Part shown: positions 49,598 through 61,175 of the stretch, one piece after another
Layout of the letters: every line of letters begins with the position of its first letter
Position numbering within the stretch: the first letter of the stretch is position 1
Position numbers and translations under genes: made by a program
The notes under the pieces: model-generated
Databases searched by the model: none
What the model was told of the DNA's origin: nothing
Seen by the model: only the letters and a program-made list of their open reading frames with translations
DNA from: Limonium bicolor
Lineage: Eukaryota; Streptophyta; Magnoliopsida; Caryophyllales; Plumbaginaceae
Direction of reading: 5' to 3'
NCBI GenBank assembly: GCA_023374045.1
Contig: CM041779.1
Span: forward strand, 301,392,167-301,456,166
Length of the DNA: 64,000 nt

Positions 49598-50732
49598 TGC
49601 TAGAAGGACAAAAATATTTTTGACCACTAGTGCAGCACCGGGATTTCGATATATATTTTTCGTCCAGCCAGGGCATCCAGCTAACTGACCCGGACGTAGA
49701 GCCGAGTGTCTCACAAACAAAGAAAACTCGCCTGACAAAGTTATCTCTTGTCCTCTCCTCCTACCCGGAGAAGGAAGCCGGACGTGTGTATTTTTTGCCT
49801 AAATTTACTATTTTAAAGGAGCGTGCGCGAGAAAGAGAAGGACATTCAGAATTGAGAAATCAGAGACGCGAGACCTTTTCGAAGACTTTGGAGCATCGTG
49901 AACTTCTTCTACATCAGGAGGAGAATCTCTGGATCGATTTATTCAGTCAGTTCAACCTGACTCCTTGCCGATCTTCAGATTAACATAGAGATGATTTCTT
50001 CAACTTCTTCCTTGTTGTTTCTTTTGTTGTTATGCTGGCTAAGGGAATAAACTCTAGGGAATGGTGGCTGTAAATAGTTAGGTTTTTTTGTATTAGTTTT
50101 ATTATCAGTTGATATGATTATTCTTGGGTTTGTTTCAGCTTATAAATCTGAAGAGGGAAGAAAAAAGGTTTGCAAATACAAATAAAATTTGCAACTTTAT
50201 TTTAGCCTTGATAGAAAAACTGTCAAGATCTGATTGTGATTGATAGAGATAGGTCGTTTATTCATCTGTTAGTCTATGGGAAAGCTTTTCGTGATTGATG
50301 TCGATTAGCCTTCAGATACGATTTAAATTCTTTGCGCTTAATCCTTATGCACTTATTGTGATAGATTCATGATTTAGTTTATCACGTTCTATGCATGAGA
50401 GTTTTATTTGGCTAGGATTTAGTCATTTAGAAACTTGTTAGAATTTGTCGAATCCTATTCCCTAATCAACTGGTGTTAGGATTGTATAACTTAACTAGGT
50501 AAGACCACCTGAACCCGGATTCCGTTTTTGTTATATTAGTATTAGTCACTCTTTGCTTGTTCTTAATTTTATTGATCAACAATTTCCCCCGATTTATAGC
50601 TTTTGCTAGGATAGATTTGCTTAGTCCCCTGGTTCGATACCCCGGTTGCTCATATTACTTTACTACTACGACCGGGAATTATTTTCCAACTCGTAGGTTT
50701 ATTTTATTTATTAATTTTTGGGATTAATTTCA

Positions 50733-50741
50733 TAGTTTTTA
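50733..50741 (+). repeat. 9-bp target site duplication of the MULE, left
   Basis: TAGTTTTTA, repeated exactly at 55184-55192. Nine bases is the hallmark length for Mutator-like elements. Confidence 0.92.
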
Positions 50742-50982
50742 GAGAAAATTACTGACAGCCCTTTGAGGTTTTGAAGTATTACAATTTACCCACCCTGTGC
50801 TTTTCATAATTACTGACACCCCTTTTGGTTGCCGATTCCTTGACTTCCAACCCCATAATAGTAACTCTGTTAGCAAAGTGTTAGTTGGTCGCTGACTTGT
50901 CATCTAAAGTTGCCACGGTGTAAAATAATATGCTGATTTGGATTCCTAATAATACCTCTCTTCTTGTTTCCCCAATACTGAA
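50742..50982 (+). repeat. Left terminal inverted repeat of the MULE
   Basis: Pairs with 54941-55183. The match ends near aatactgaa at 50976-50982. Confidence 0.9.
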
Positions 50983-51690
50983 GTTTCACTCTCGTACTCC
51001 CCATTTTTAAAACGTAAAAACACTCCCCATTGTGAAAATGTAAAAATTAATTTCTATAACCCTAATCTCACTACCAATGTCGGAGAAGGACGAAGTACTC
51101 CCCATTATGAAAACGTAAATATCAATTTCTATAACCCTAATCTCACTACCAATGTTGGAGAAGGTCGAAGCTCATTCTCTGTGAAATCCACACAGTTCGT
51201 GACATAACACGGCAGCAATGGAGGTACGTTCTGAATCTACACTGTAATTTCTATAATGTGAACACTTACGATTCAGTGTAGTCCTGCGTGGTTTCTATAA
51301 CCTGCACTGTAATTTCTTTAGCCCTAATCTCACTACCCATTGTGAGTGTAGCCCTGCGTGCTTGGAGCAATCGTTTGCCCATATGTTTGTCTGATTTCCA
51401 ATGGGTGATAAAGTTTTGATTTATGTACAAGTACGGTAAAGTTATTCTCTTTAGTCAGTACTTGGGATGACAAATTTAAATCTGGAAGATGAATAATTTA
51501 ATTTGGAGAAAACTAGTGGTTAAATGTGTGTCTAGGTTTTATATTCCCAAATCAAACTTAGATTGCAAAGTCGATCGAAATCCAACTCTTGCGATTTAGT
51601 GAAATTTGAAATAACTGTTTGTGTGGTTGAAATATATGTGATCTGATATTATCTATAGTTGGAATAGTCTACCCATATAGGGCTGAAATA

Positions 51691-52237
51691 TTGTCTTTTT
51701 TTATTGTCACTAATGGTCTTTCTTTTTCGCTACTGTATGACATACATTGGCTAACGATCCACTATGGGGTGTACGAGTATGACATTACTGATGTTAATCC
51801 AGATGAGTTCCTTTGTCTTGACTTACTCACTGCCCTAGAAACAGAAGCGGATAAACAGGGTGTGCTCCCTTTTAAGACACCCATCATAAAGTTCAAGCAT
51901 CCACAATCCAAGAAGTTGCTACCTATCAACAATGGCAACGACTTTATGGAGCTGGTGGTAATGCGAAGAAGAAACTGAAACGAGGAAAGAAAGCTGATGA
52001 AAGTTGTTCTACAATCCGTATAAGCTTGTTAATGTTTCTGAAATCATTCACTTATAAAATTTTGAGAACTATTATGTATATTGCATCTCTATGTTTATTA
52101 TACTTATTGTGTTCATTCCACCATTGCAGACTGACCAAGGAAAAAATGCTGGTAAACGTGCTCGAACTGGAGGAAAGAATGATGACGCGCTTGCAAGATC
52201 ATCACAAAAGAGTTTGAGAGATGATAGGGAGAATTAA
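51691..52237 (+). pseudogene. Two-exon remnant, possibly the PB1-like N terminus of a MULE protein
   Basis: Exon 1 (from 51691) encodes TIHYGVYEYDITDVNPDEF, a leucine-rich middle and NNGNDFMELV. I read this as a PB1-like domain of the type found at the N terminus of many plant MULE transposases. A shift near 51960 gives a basic stretch (AKKKLKRGKKADES) that looks like a nuclear signal. An intron-like gap ends ccaccattgcag near 52129. Exon 2 encodes a basic tail (GKNAGKRARTGGKND) to a TAA at 52235-52237. The zinc-binding and catalytic middle of a transposase is missing, so this looks like an internal deletion derivative. The PB1-like reading is tentative; a captured host fragment is the alternative. 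Confidence 0.42.
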
Positions 52238-53298
52238 CAAGAAACTAAGCATTGAAGTATCATGAATTGTATATGGTTGCTGGTTTTAAGAGTTTAGTAG
52301 TCTATGAGCTGTAAATCCTTTTTGGAGAGGTGAGTGAATTATATATGGTTGTTGGTTTTTTTGAGAGCTTAGTAGTCTATGAGTTGTAAATCCTTTTTGG
52401 AGAGGCTGGGTGGGGGTCATGTCTTTTGAACTAATACATGACCTGTTTCAGCACTAAAATCTTGGGTTGGTGTAATTGATTGGACTGGCTGGTTCCTACT
52501 TGACTAAATATGAATTGTGTTTCAGCTTATAACACTATTGTGCACATTGTTTTTATTACAATTCTGTAAATAGGTTGTTTGGATAATGTGATATATGTAA
52601 ATGCTGACCTTTTATGAACTTTACAGAAACAGAAGAGCCTCTCACCCAATTATGTATGTAATAACAGCATACTACAATAATAGAACAGAGCGAGGCGTCT
52701 TAGTTCTTTCTGCATATGGGAGAAACTTAAGGCTCTGAGTTAAATTAATATTCACCTGTCACTGCTGGGTAGACTCTTTTGAAGGTTTCATATGCCTAGT
52801 TTCTCCGTACCAAATGTCATTCATTTCAGACTGCTTCAGCAAAGAGGGGGTGAAGGTTTCATATGCCTAGTTTTAAGATGGTAAGCTAGTTATGACAGTT
52901 GCATTTTTCTGCCACAGGTTGATGTTTTTGTTTTGCGGAGGTGGTTTAGCTGAGTGTCTAATCTGACATGATGCTTAACAATAAAATTAGCTAGTATAGT
53001 AAAGCCATGTTTCTTCTATGTTGTTGTTGCCAACTCATATATTGAAAAACGGGTTCAACTTGTCAAAGGAATGTATAGCACAAGGAATAAGCACTTGAGG
53101 CTTCAGGTGTGAATTAAACAAAGCCTTGATCACTGCAGGTTGTTCATATTTCTGTAACAGCAACATCGCACCAATTATTTTAGAAAAACTATAAAATTAA
53201 GTCCGCTACAGCTCAACAAAATTTTCATGAGGAAAACTTGTTCATGGTACGTCGATATTCACATTACAATTCAGTAAACTTTCTTTCTTTATCCATTA
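52238..53298. other. Non-coding MULE interior
   Basis: AT-rich sequence. A short direct repeat (tggttg.tggttttttgagagctta) occurs near 52272-52312 and 52348-52385. No coding motif recognised. Confidence 0.5.
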
Positions 53299-53590
53299 GT
53301 ACCTTTAGCAGATTTGGTAAGATTTTACTGGCTGTTGCCATTAGCATACTACGATAATAACAAAATAAAATATGAGCAGCTTGGTTTTTGCTAAAAAAAA
53401 CAGCAGCAAATATTGATTATCTGGACTAGTAATTGAAAGGGACTCATCAGACAACACATCCAGTACCTTCGGTAGATCTGGCAATATTTTACTGGTTGTA
53501 ATAATAGCATACTAAATTAATAACAACATAGTACAATAATATGAGCATCTTGGTTTTTGCTAAAAAAACAGCAGCTAATATTGATTATAA
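53299..53590. repeat. Direct repeat of about 125 bp inside the MULE
   Basis: 53299-53423 and 53463-53590 are about 80% alike (shared agcatacta, gagca.cttggtttttgctaaaaaaa, cagcagc.aatattgattat). Confidence 0.75.
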
Positions 53591-53827
53591 ATGCAGCTTA
53601 ATTCAAACACTAAACATTAAATGATTAACAAAAGAACACTGCTCATACTGAAACCACTTTCATTCTTATTTAACAGAACATACCATACTACAATAATAAC
53701 ATACTACAAACCACGTTCTGGTTTTCATTAATACAACATACCGTGTTGCCATTAGGAACTACTCCGTTCAACATTGTTTTCATTGCTGCAAAGCGCTACA
53801 ATCCCGTAACAACATACACTGATCTAT

Positions 53828-54035
53828 CTATGTTTCCTTCAGGAACAATACAACAACAACCCTAATGACAACATAGGCTAAAATCACAAGCTTATACAGT
53901 TCACTCCTCAAGTCGGTATCTTCTTTGAGTAGAATGGTCAACATCTCATTCAACGCCTCCTTTAACTCTTTGATTCCCTCAAGTGATTTGTACTCATAAT
54001 GTCAGGACACATAATGCACCAACACCTGTTACAGA
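53828..54035 (-). pseudogene. Minus-strand remnant: coiled coil with C-terminal membrane segment
   Basis: Read from about 54035 to the stop at 53828-53830, it starts with a cysteine-rich piece (CWCIMCPD). A one-base shift leads to EYKSLEGIKELKEALNEML, a helical acidic/basic stretch, then a hydrophobic end (LVILAYVVIRVVVVLFL) suited to a tail anchor. An acceptor-like tctgtaacag precedes it. The layout resembles small plant proteins with a GRF-type zinc finger, coiled coil and tail anchor, but the zinc finger is too broken to be sure. It may be a gene fragment captured by the MULE. Confidence 0.35.
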
Positions 54036-54051
54036 TAAAAAAACAGTAATA

Positions 54052-54533
54052 GAATCCTTAATATGGCAACCCAGCTGTAACAGAAAAAGAAATTGTTAAT
54101 TTTAGAGAAAAGTACAAAACAACATGAGTAATATTGCATATGGAACTTGCAGAACAGTAAGAGGGGCCACTATCCCTCCTGTGCATGAAACTGTTAGTAT
54201 CCATTCCAAATAACTGTCACTGGCAACCCAAAAGCGCAGAAGAAATAATGAAATGGTCAAATGTTATAGATTGGACGGAAGAACCATTAGAAAAGGGGCA
54301 CAAATTAAGCAAATAAAAGTAAAAAATACAATAATTTTAAATAACACCTAGTAAGTAAGTACAAATGATTAATAACAACCTAGAATATTACGAATTGATT
54401 TTAACGAATTGCAATACAATATGAATTCCTTAATATGGCAACCCAGCTGTTACATAAAATCGGTTGATTCTAGAGAAAATCTCCACACAACAGTGAGTAA
54501 TATTGCATACAGAACTTGCACAATAGTAAATTC
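54052..54533. repeat. Second direct repeat inside the MULE
   Basis: 54052-54160 and 54424-54533 share cttaatatggcaacccagctgt, and gagtaatattgcata.. followed by gaacttgca. The pair is about 80% alike, so part of the captured region was duplicated. Confidence 0.72.
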
Positions 54534-54940
54534 ATCGAACATACAGAAATTAAAATCGAGACTACAGAACTAGCTCAGTGGTAATTCAACACTACAACAC
54601 TACTAGTGGAAGAATCGACACTACTGCCTAATTAAATTCGACACCACGACCCTAATTTGATCAAGAATTGAGAAATGGAGAAGCACAAACCTCTAGGATT
54701 TGGGAAAAATCAACAAGTAACTGAGCTTGTTGTTGGGTGGGATTCAGATCTGTTCAACGTGCTTGATCGATTCACCGTGCTTGTGGGGTGGGATTTAGAT
54801 CAGAAACAATACAACAAAAGCACCTCTAACACCCAACTTGATCGATTCAATGTGCGCAGTAGTACAGAGAGGAAAAAATGGGAGAAAAACAGGACCAGCT
54901 TTACGATTTGGGGAAATTTGGGTGGGATGAATGTTAGGCT

Positions 54941-55183
54941 TTCAGTATCGGGGAAACAAGAAGAGAGGTATTATTAGGAATCCAAATCAGCATATTATTT
55001 TACACCATGGCAACTTCAGATGACAAGTCAGCGACCAACTAACGTTTTGCTAACGAAGTTACTGTTATGGGGCTGGGAGTCAAGGAATCGACAACCTAAA
55101 GGGGGTTGTCAGTATTTATGAAAAACAGAGGTTGATAAATTGTAATACTTCAAAACCTTAAGGGGGTTGTCAGTAATTTTCTC
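54941..55183 (-). repeat. Right terminal inverted repeat of the MULE
   Basis: Reverse complement of 50742-50982, ending cagtaattttctc. Confidence 0.9.
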
Positions 55184-55192
55184 TAGTTTTTA
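55184..55192 (+). repeat. 9-bp target site duplication of the MULE, right
   Basis: TAGTTTTTA, identical to 50733-50741. Confidence 0.92.
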
Positions 55193-55214
55193 ATATATCA
55201 AAAGACCGTTTGCA

Positions 55215-57038
55215 ACATTATATTGTGATTGATGAGTTTGGATGAGATTGTATGTTGGTAGAATCCCTTGTGGATTTGGTTAGTTGAATTGATTTAGGTG
55301 AATGGTGTGATGAATTGGGAATGTTTTCGACTAGGTGATGAAGACAATGGAAATTTGGAATAGCTAGTATAGTAACGGAGTTCTGGCTAAATTTCCATAG
55401 AAACCTAAGGAGTTTAGGTGACTTTATGAGTTAACATGACTTAGGGTCAACTATGAGTTACTAATATCACCCTAGAATGCTTGTTGAAGGATTTAATTGA
55501 GTTGAGCAAAAATCTGTAGCAAAAAGGTTGTAGGAAGGTGTTAGATTTTCTAGAGATGAACTAGTGTGTATAGTTCTAAAAATAAGGAGTGAACTTGGGT
55601 AATGGAGTTGTAAATGACTAAGAAGGAATGGTTATGATCAAACAAGTGAGTTGGTAAAGTGTTAAGAAAAAGTGCATCTTAGCACTAGAAACTAAGTTAC
55701 AAAGTGCAAAAATGAGAATGGGAAATTATAGAATTGATCAATGATTAAATGATAGTTTGATCAATGGATTAAGGAGGTTTTATATGTGTTTATGGTGTTA
55801 GAACATGTTTTGGGAAGCATGTGGAAAGATTAGGGAAGAGTTGGGCAAGAAACAAGGTTAGAACAACAATTTAAAATGTCAAAATGGTAGTAGGAAGTTG
55901 CAGGGTTCCGGACTTGGTCCCTGCAAAAGGGTCCCGGACCATCAGCAAAAACTGCCGAAAATCACCTGTAACATTTGTCCGGGACCTAAGTCTTGCATTA
56001 AGTCCCGGACCACCACCAAAAAGAGCCGAAATCACACTTCAGAGACTGGTCCGGGACCTTGTCCCAGTATCAAGTCCCAGACCATAGCATAAAACATTGT
56101 AAAACTCATAAAATGAGTTGGTCCGGGAGTATAGGTCCGGACCTAGTCCCGGACCACACTCAAAATCCTTCCAAAAGTGTATTAATGAAATCTAATGATG
56201 GGGAATTGAATGGTAATGGTATTAGATGATAATTAAGACTTGTTTGGTGACATGTAAAGGTCATTAGGAGTATAAACAAGTGTTAGATTGAATGTGAAAG
56301 TGAGAACTTAGGATCACATGAGTAAAGATAAGTTAACTGGACAACGGGGTTAATTACGGGCGGAATAGTCGTTTAAATTCCGTATTGCCTTACGCTAATA
56401 GAAACACTTGGAATGTGATCAGTGACGCGAGAATTACCTGAGGAGCGTGAGATGACATGGGAGAGTAATTCCTTGGTGAATGGTATGGTTTTCTTGCAAT
56501 CTGTGTCCTATCAAGTTAGACTTGGCCTGTGTGCTGCTTGTTTATATGTGCTGACCTAACAAAGATTAAACCACGAAAATGTTTACTGCATTTGATATGT
56601 ATATCTTGGTGCATTGTTGTACCTTGTGTGAGCTAACCATTTCTGTTGAGTTGTGATCTAACGGTGTATTATAGACCAACTCGCAATAGAATAGCATTTG
56701 GTTAGGGACTCGCAATAAGAGTCAATACACAAAAAAATTAAACGTGGGAACCACATAAGAAACCTCTATTAAAAAGACAACAATAGTTCAACATTATGAA
56801 CTCATGAGAAAAGTAAAAAGTGATATACAGGATTATTAAACTACCTTTCAATGGTCAGTCGACCTCCTACGTGAGGATTCGAACCAACAAAAACTGTAAC
56901 CAAACTTTTCTGTATTGGTAACATAGGGGCAACCTTTAAATTTGAGAATGTAGAACTCAAGAGAATTCTCTAAGTTATTAGATGACATCAAGAGCGACGC
57001 TTCTAGACTAATATACATGATTGTATTATGACCCCGAG
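55215..57038 (+). repeat. Older plus-strand chromovirus LTR (right piece)
   Basis: It aligns with about 1830-3560 of the LARD LTR: the dyad array, tgtttggtgacatgtaaagg, and ttctagactaatatacatga..attat near the end. It is cut by the element at 57039 after accccgag. The remainder lies beyond the window. Confidence 0.78.
55905..56155 (+). repeat. Array of four 36-nt dyad modules, 71-72 nt period
   Basis: Units at 55905-55940, 55976-56011, 56048-56083 and 56120-56155. All but the first begin GGTCCGGGA or TGTCCGGGA; all end CCCGGACC or CCCAGACC. This LTR has one unit more than the LARD LTR. Confidence 0.9.
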
Positions 57039-60000
57039 TGAAATACCCCAAAATTAGATATGGTGTTTAAGTGATAAAATAAGTTATAAGGAGGCTAAAT
57101 AATGCCTTAGAAACATTAAAACATTTCTAATCAAAGAAAACATAAGGAAACACCAAAAGAGCAATTTAAGCGAAAACGTGCTCTAAGCTTGGAGAGACTT
57201 GGGTGAGCACCCAAATATTGTTCTTAGACCTTGGTAATATCCTAATGGTCATTTAAAACCAATTACCAAAGAAAACCAAGCTTGAAAACAAGTCAAAACA
57301 TAAAATGTGCTTTAAGGAGTCTTAAAGCACATTTTTGAAAAATTGTCTTGTAAATGGGTCTTGAGTGGCTAATGTCCATCATTACTCTTTAATCAATATA
57401 TGTACTAATTAGTATCACATTAGGAAGTCTAAATCAATGGGAAATCAAAAATTTCACAATTATGTGCCTTGTTTAGTGAATAGTAACCAAATAATGCTAG
57501 TTTAAGACATTAGTCAAAGTAAGTCAATTAAATGGTCAACAAAGACCACAATACACCTTGTTTGACTAAGGTGGCTGGTTTTAAGTGTGACTCACCACAC
57601 TTATCTAGCTAAGTAATGAATAAAGCAAAGTAAGTAAAAACACTATTCACCTTTAACATAAATATCTTACCTTTACTTACCTCTCTCCTCACCTCTTCAT
57701 TCTCTCTTGTTCCCACGGTTTTGAGCTGCTCCTCTCTTCTTCTCCAACGTGAAGAACAACCTCCATGCTAGCTCCACCTTCCTTTGATTACTACTTACTC
57801 ATTTTAGCTCCAAAACCAAAACAAAACACATATTCTTCTTAGTTAGCTCAAGCTCCTTCTTTCTATCTTTTCAAAACTTCAAGAGCCTCATTTTGGAGCC
57901 AAGGCAAATCGCCATTAGAGGAGGAAACTCAAGCTTGGAGACTCCATTAGCTTCTCCATTCTCTTAAGGTAAAGAATATGTAGAAAAATCTAGGTTTCCA
58001 TCATTCCATCCCTTGTCTGAAAATTTGTACTCATGGGACTCCATGTTTATGCCTTGTTCTAGCTTGTTTCCTACTCTCCAAAGGATAAAGGAGGTCCTTC
58101 TTGCTTCATATCCAAGCTTGCCTTGAGAAACCAAGGTAAAACAATCACCTTAATACCTTAAAGCACATTTTTGACCTAGGGTTTGTTCCTTAGGGTTAAT
58201 ATATTATCTAGCACTCATTGGAGTCATTGGATATTGGTTAGAACATTGGCAAGGAGAGTTTAAGTGGTGACCGAGATTGAGCAAGGAAAAACCTAAGGAA
58301 GAAAGTTTGCAAAGCTTGAAAAAGAACAGGTAAATTACTTACCTTAAGGTGTTTTATTGTTTAAGGGAATGGGATTTAGATATGTGATCAGTTTAGTGTA
58401 GAGTTTACATTAGAAAAGGCTATATATAACCTAGGAGAAACAATGATTATGATTGAGAACTTGTGACTAAGGAGCCAATGAGAAATAGATAGTCAAACAA
58501 TGTTGAAATGAATTACAAGAAGCATTTTATTTCAATGGGAGCCTTGTTGTGTGTATTCTCAGGTTAAATGCAAATATATGTGGAAATTCAGTGGTTAAGA
58601 TTATTGTCATTTAAGGGCCTAAGTGCCAAGCATTTTAAGTTTATACACTATATGATGATGTGGTGTAGTTTTGGTGTAAATTGTGTGTTAAGGTGTTGTG
58701 ATGAGAATTTGAGTGATCTTTGTTGTTTGATGGTGAAAAACCAAGTGTTGGGTGTAACAATATACTAGAGAACCCATGGCAAAATTTAGTGGAGAACCTA
58801 AGTGTTTAAGATGTTCTAAGGAGATTTCATGACTAAGGAAGTCTTATGAAGTTTTAGAGGTTGTCTTGATGAAAAAGGGTGGGTTTAAGGTGTATAATGA
58901 GTTAGAATGACCTAGACATGATCATGGAGGATTAGGAACCAAATGAATGTACTAGTGTATTTAGGACTTAGGCAAACATTGGTGAACTAGTAGAAAAGAA
59001 ATATGTGTTGGATGATGGTGTCATAAATTGGTGTAGGAACTTTAAGTAGTTGCATAAAGGAATTTTAGGTGGAGAAAGATGCTTGGGAGATGATGTTATA
59101 GTGGCGAGGAAGCTTTTGGCATAGTGGTTAAAATAGGTGTGAACCACCACGTAGAAACCTAAAGAGAAACATTACAAGTGTGGACATTATTGCAAGGAAA
59201 TAAATAATGACTAAGATGGATATTGATTGGTGAATTAAGGAGTTTAGTGGAGGGCTTAAGGTGTGTTTTAAATGCCCAAACAAGGTTAGACCATGCTAGG
59301 AAATGAGATAAGTGTTTAAGGATTTAGAAGATGGGTATTTTGGCCTGTCCGAACTTCCGTCCGAATTTGAAAGCTCGGACATGCCCTGTTGCAATTTAAT
59401 CTTCTGAGTCTCGGCCAGTGTCCGGACTTCCGTCCGACCTTAGAAGTTCGGACACTTGGAATTTTTCTTTTGGAATTTCCCTCGACTTATGTCCGAACTT
59501 AGGAAACTCGGACATATGTTCGGACACCTGAAACTTTTCTTTGAATTTTCCTTAACCTATGTCCGAACTTAGGGAAGCTTGGACACAAGTTCGGACACAC
59601 GTCTGATAGCACCCTTTGACTCTCGACCTATGTCCGAACTTGGGAAGCCCGGACACAAGTTCGGACGTGGTGCTGTTTTGGCCAAAAACTTTGTTTAAGG
59701 TTAGGAAATGGTGGGGATGATTAGGTATTGATGTTATAAGGCTATTAAGGACATGTTTGGTGGGTGTAATGGTCATTAAGTGGGTGAGTAAGTGTAATAG
59801 ATAATGGGGAAATGATGCACCTAAGAGTTAAGTTAAAACCATAAGGCTTTGTGAAAAAACAATGAGTAAAAGTTGATGTCTAGGGAGGCTATGTAATTGT
59901 ATTGAGTTGAATTGATTAATAACCTAAAACTAAATGAATGTTTTAGGATTGGTGAATTGGGACTTGGAAGGAGATAAACCAACAATCGTTGACGGTGAAT

Positions 60001-61171
60001 GGTACAATCTTTCTTGTGACCTGCTTGCTAACAAGGTGTCCCTCGGCTTGTGTGCTATCTGTTTACTTGCTATGACTAAGGCAAGATAAAGCATGCAACC
60101 GGTTATATTTGTTCTCGTTGTGTATGTGTTTTTCTTTACACTAACCCACGAGACTTGAGATTGTTACTAACCAAGTTTGGTACTTACTGAGTTAAGGATA
60201 AGAATTAAGTATTGGTGACTGTTGGTTAATACCCTTTAAGGTTTAACTAACCCATGGTTGTGTAGGATTTCTGCTTACTGGAACTTGAGTGAGGAAACCC
60301 GGGACTGACTCCGGTCATGCATGCTAAGGAAAGGGGGACGGTATCTGAATCAGATCCGCCCTCTGCTTAAGGACTGTCTTCGGACTTGTAGCCTAGGGCC
60401 GGTTGCCGGCTCAGCTACACTGGACTCCCGTCCAGGGTAGGTGGCATTAAGATGGTGCGGTAGGATCACCTAAATCCTAGGTTTGAGATAAGCTACAACC
60501 ATTTCCATTCTAGGAACGGTTTGTATACTGAATTAAGATAAGGATAAGACTGAGGTAGATAAGGAACTGAGGTTAAGGAAATCAGGACTAAGGAGGGGTT
60601 ACTAACCCGCTTGATAAGGGAAAAGCTTGTGTCGTTCATTGTGTGTGAACTATGTATGTTCATCTGTGGATTGTTGTTTATTGCACTTCATATCATGCTT
60701 GTGTACTTCATCAATTTCCATGCTATCGACAATTAGTCGTCGTAGCCCCGTTAGCTTGGGGGCCATGAGAGGGAGTACCAGCATTCGTGCTGACCCCTTT
60801 GGGGGCTGTTTTTACACTTGCAGGTAAGAGGCCCATGAAGTCGCCCGCGAGAGTAGGAGCGGTTTAGACTTAGGATGGGTTTGTTTATTTTGAGTACGGG
60901 TTGCGCGTTGTGCTCCCGTCTGTTTATATTGAAACTAATAAGTGTTGTGGCTATGACTTAGATACTTAAACTCGATTGGTGGTGGTATCTTGGATGGTGA
61001 TGTTTTGGTCGGTTTGTTTACTTTGGATAAGCATTGTAATTTATAAGGCCGGTATGTTTCTAACGATCAGACCGTGGCAAGTCCAGGTGTTTGTTATTTC
61101 CGATGTGACGAATTCGATTAAGTTTTTAAGTTTTTGTGATAACCACGATTGGCTTTGGACGGGGTGTTACA
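57039..61171 (+). repeat. 5' LTR of the AlkB-carrying chromovirus (4133 bp)
   Basis: Starts TGAAATACCCC, ends GGGGTGTTACA. A CT-rich leader-like stretch begins near 57675, about 640 bp in, as in the LARD LTR. The dyad array is at 59346-59667. A region with several short hairpins (ccggttgccgg, ctggactcccgtccag) lies at 60280-60440. No coding motif. Confidence 0.88.
59346..59667 (+). repeat. Array of five 36-38-nt dyad modules, 70-73 nt period
   Basis: Units start at 59346, 59419, 59490, 59560 and 59631. The first two are exactly 36 nt with GTCCG at 2-6 and 14-18 and CGGAC at 31-35. The last three have an extra CGGACA inside and are 37-38 nt. The sequence type (TGTCCGAACTT) is closer to the Athila-like arrays than to the LARD array, although this is a chromovirus LTR. 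Confidence 0.9.
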
Positions 61172-61175
61172 AAAG

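Larger units (their letters stand above)
50742..55183 (+). mobile_element. Mutator-like element (MULE), 4442 bp
   Basis: Terminal inverted repeats of about 242 bp (50742-50982 and 54941-55183) begin GAGAAAATTACTGACA at both ends and are about 85-90% alike. The 9-bp target duplication is exact. No MULE transposase core (DDE/SWIM) is readable, so the element is probably non-autonomous. It carries a small plus-strand gene remnant (51691-52237) and a minus-strand one (53828-54035). It sits about 22 bp from the end of the solo LTR. Confidence 0.92.
49258..55214 (+). mobile_element. Athila-type solo LTR, split by a MULE
   Basis: It starts TGATATACCG and ends ccgTTTGCA, with near-duplicated flanks gcatt (49253-49257) and acatt (55215-55219). 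Without the MULE it is about 1.5 kb. The 50.5-50.7 kb part aligns with 21350-21650 of the Athila-like LTR (shared phrases for the ggttcgatacc..ggtt and cgaccggga stretch). No primer site or internal sequence follows, so it is a solo LTR. A 117-codon frame at 49630-49983 is unrecognised and probably accidental. Confidence 0.75.

Noticed and set aside
49630..49983. 117-codon frame in the solo LTR
   Set aside because: Basic, charged, no motif, lies in the leader-like part of an Athila-type LTR; likely accidental.
54675..54977. 100-codon plus-strand frame at the right end of the MULE
   Set aside because: It runs into the terminal inverted repeat, has an internal duplication of a tryptophan-containing phrase and no known motif. 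Probably accidental.
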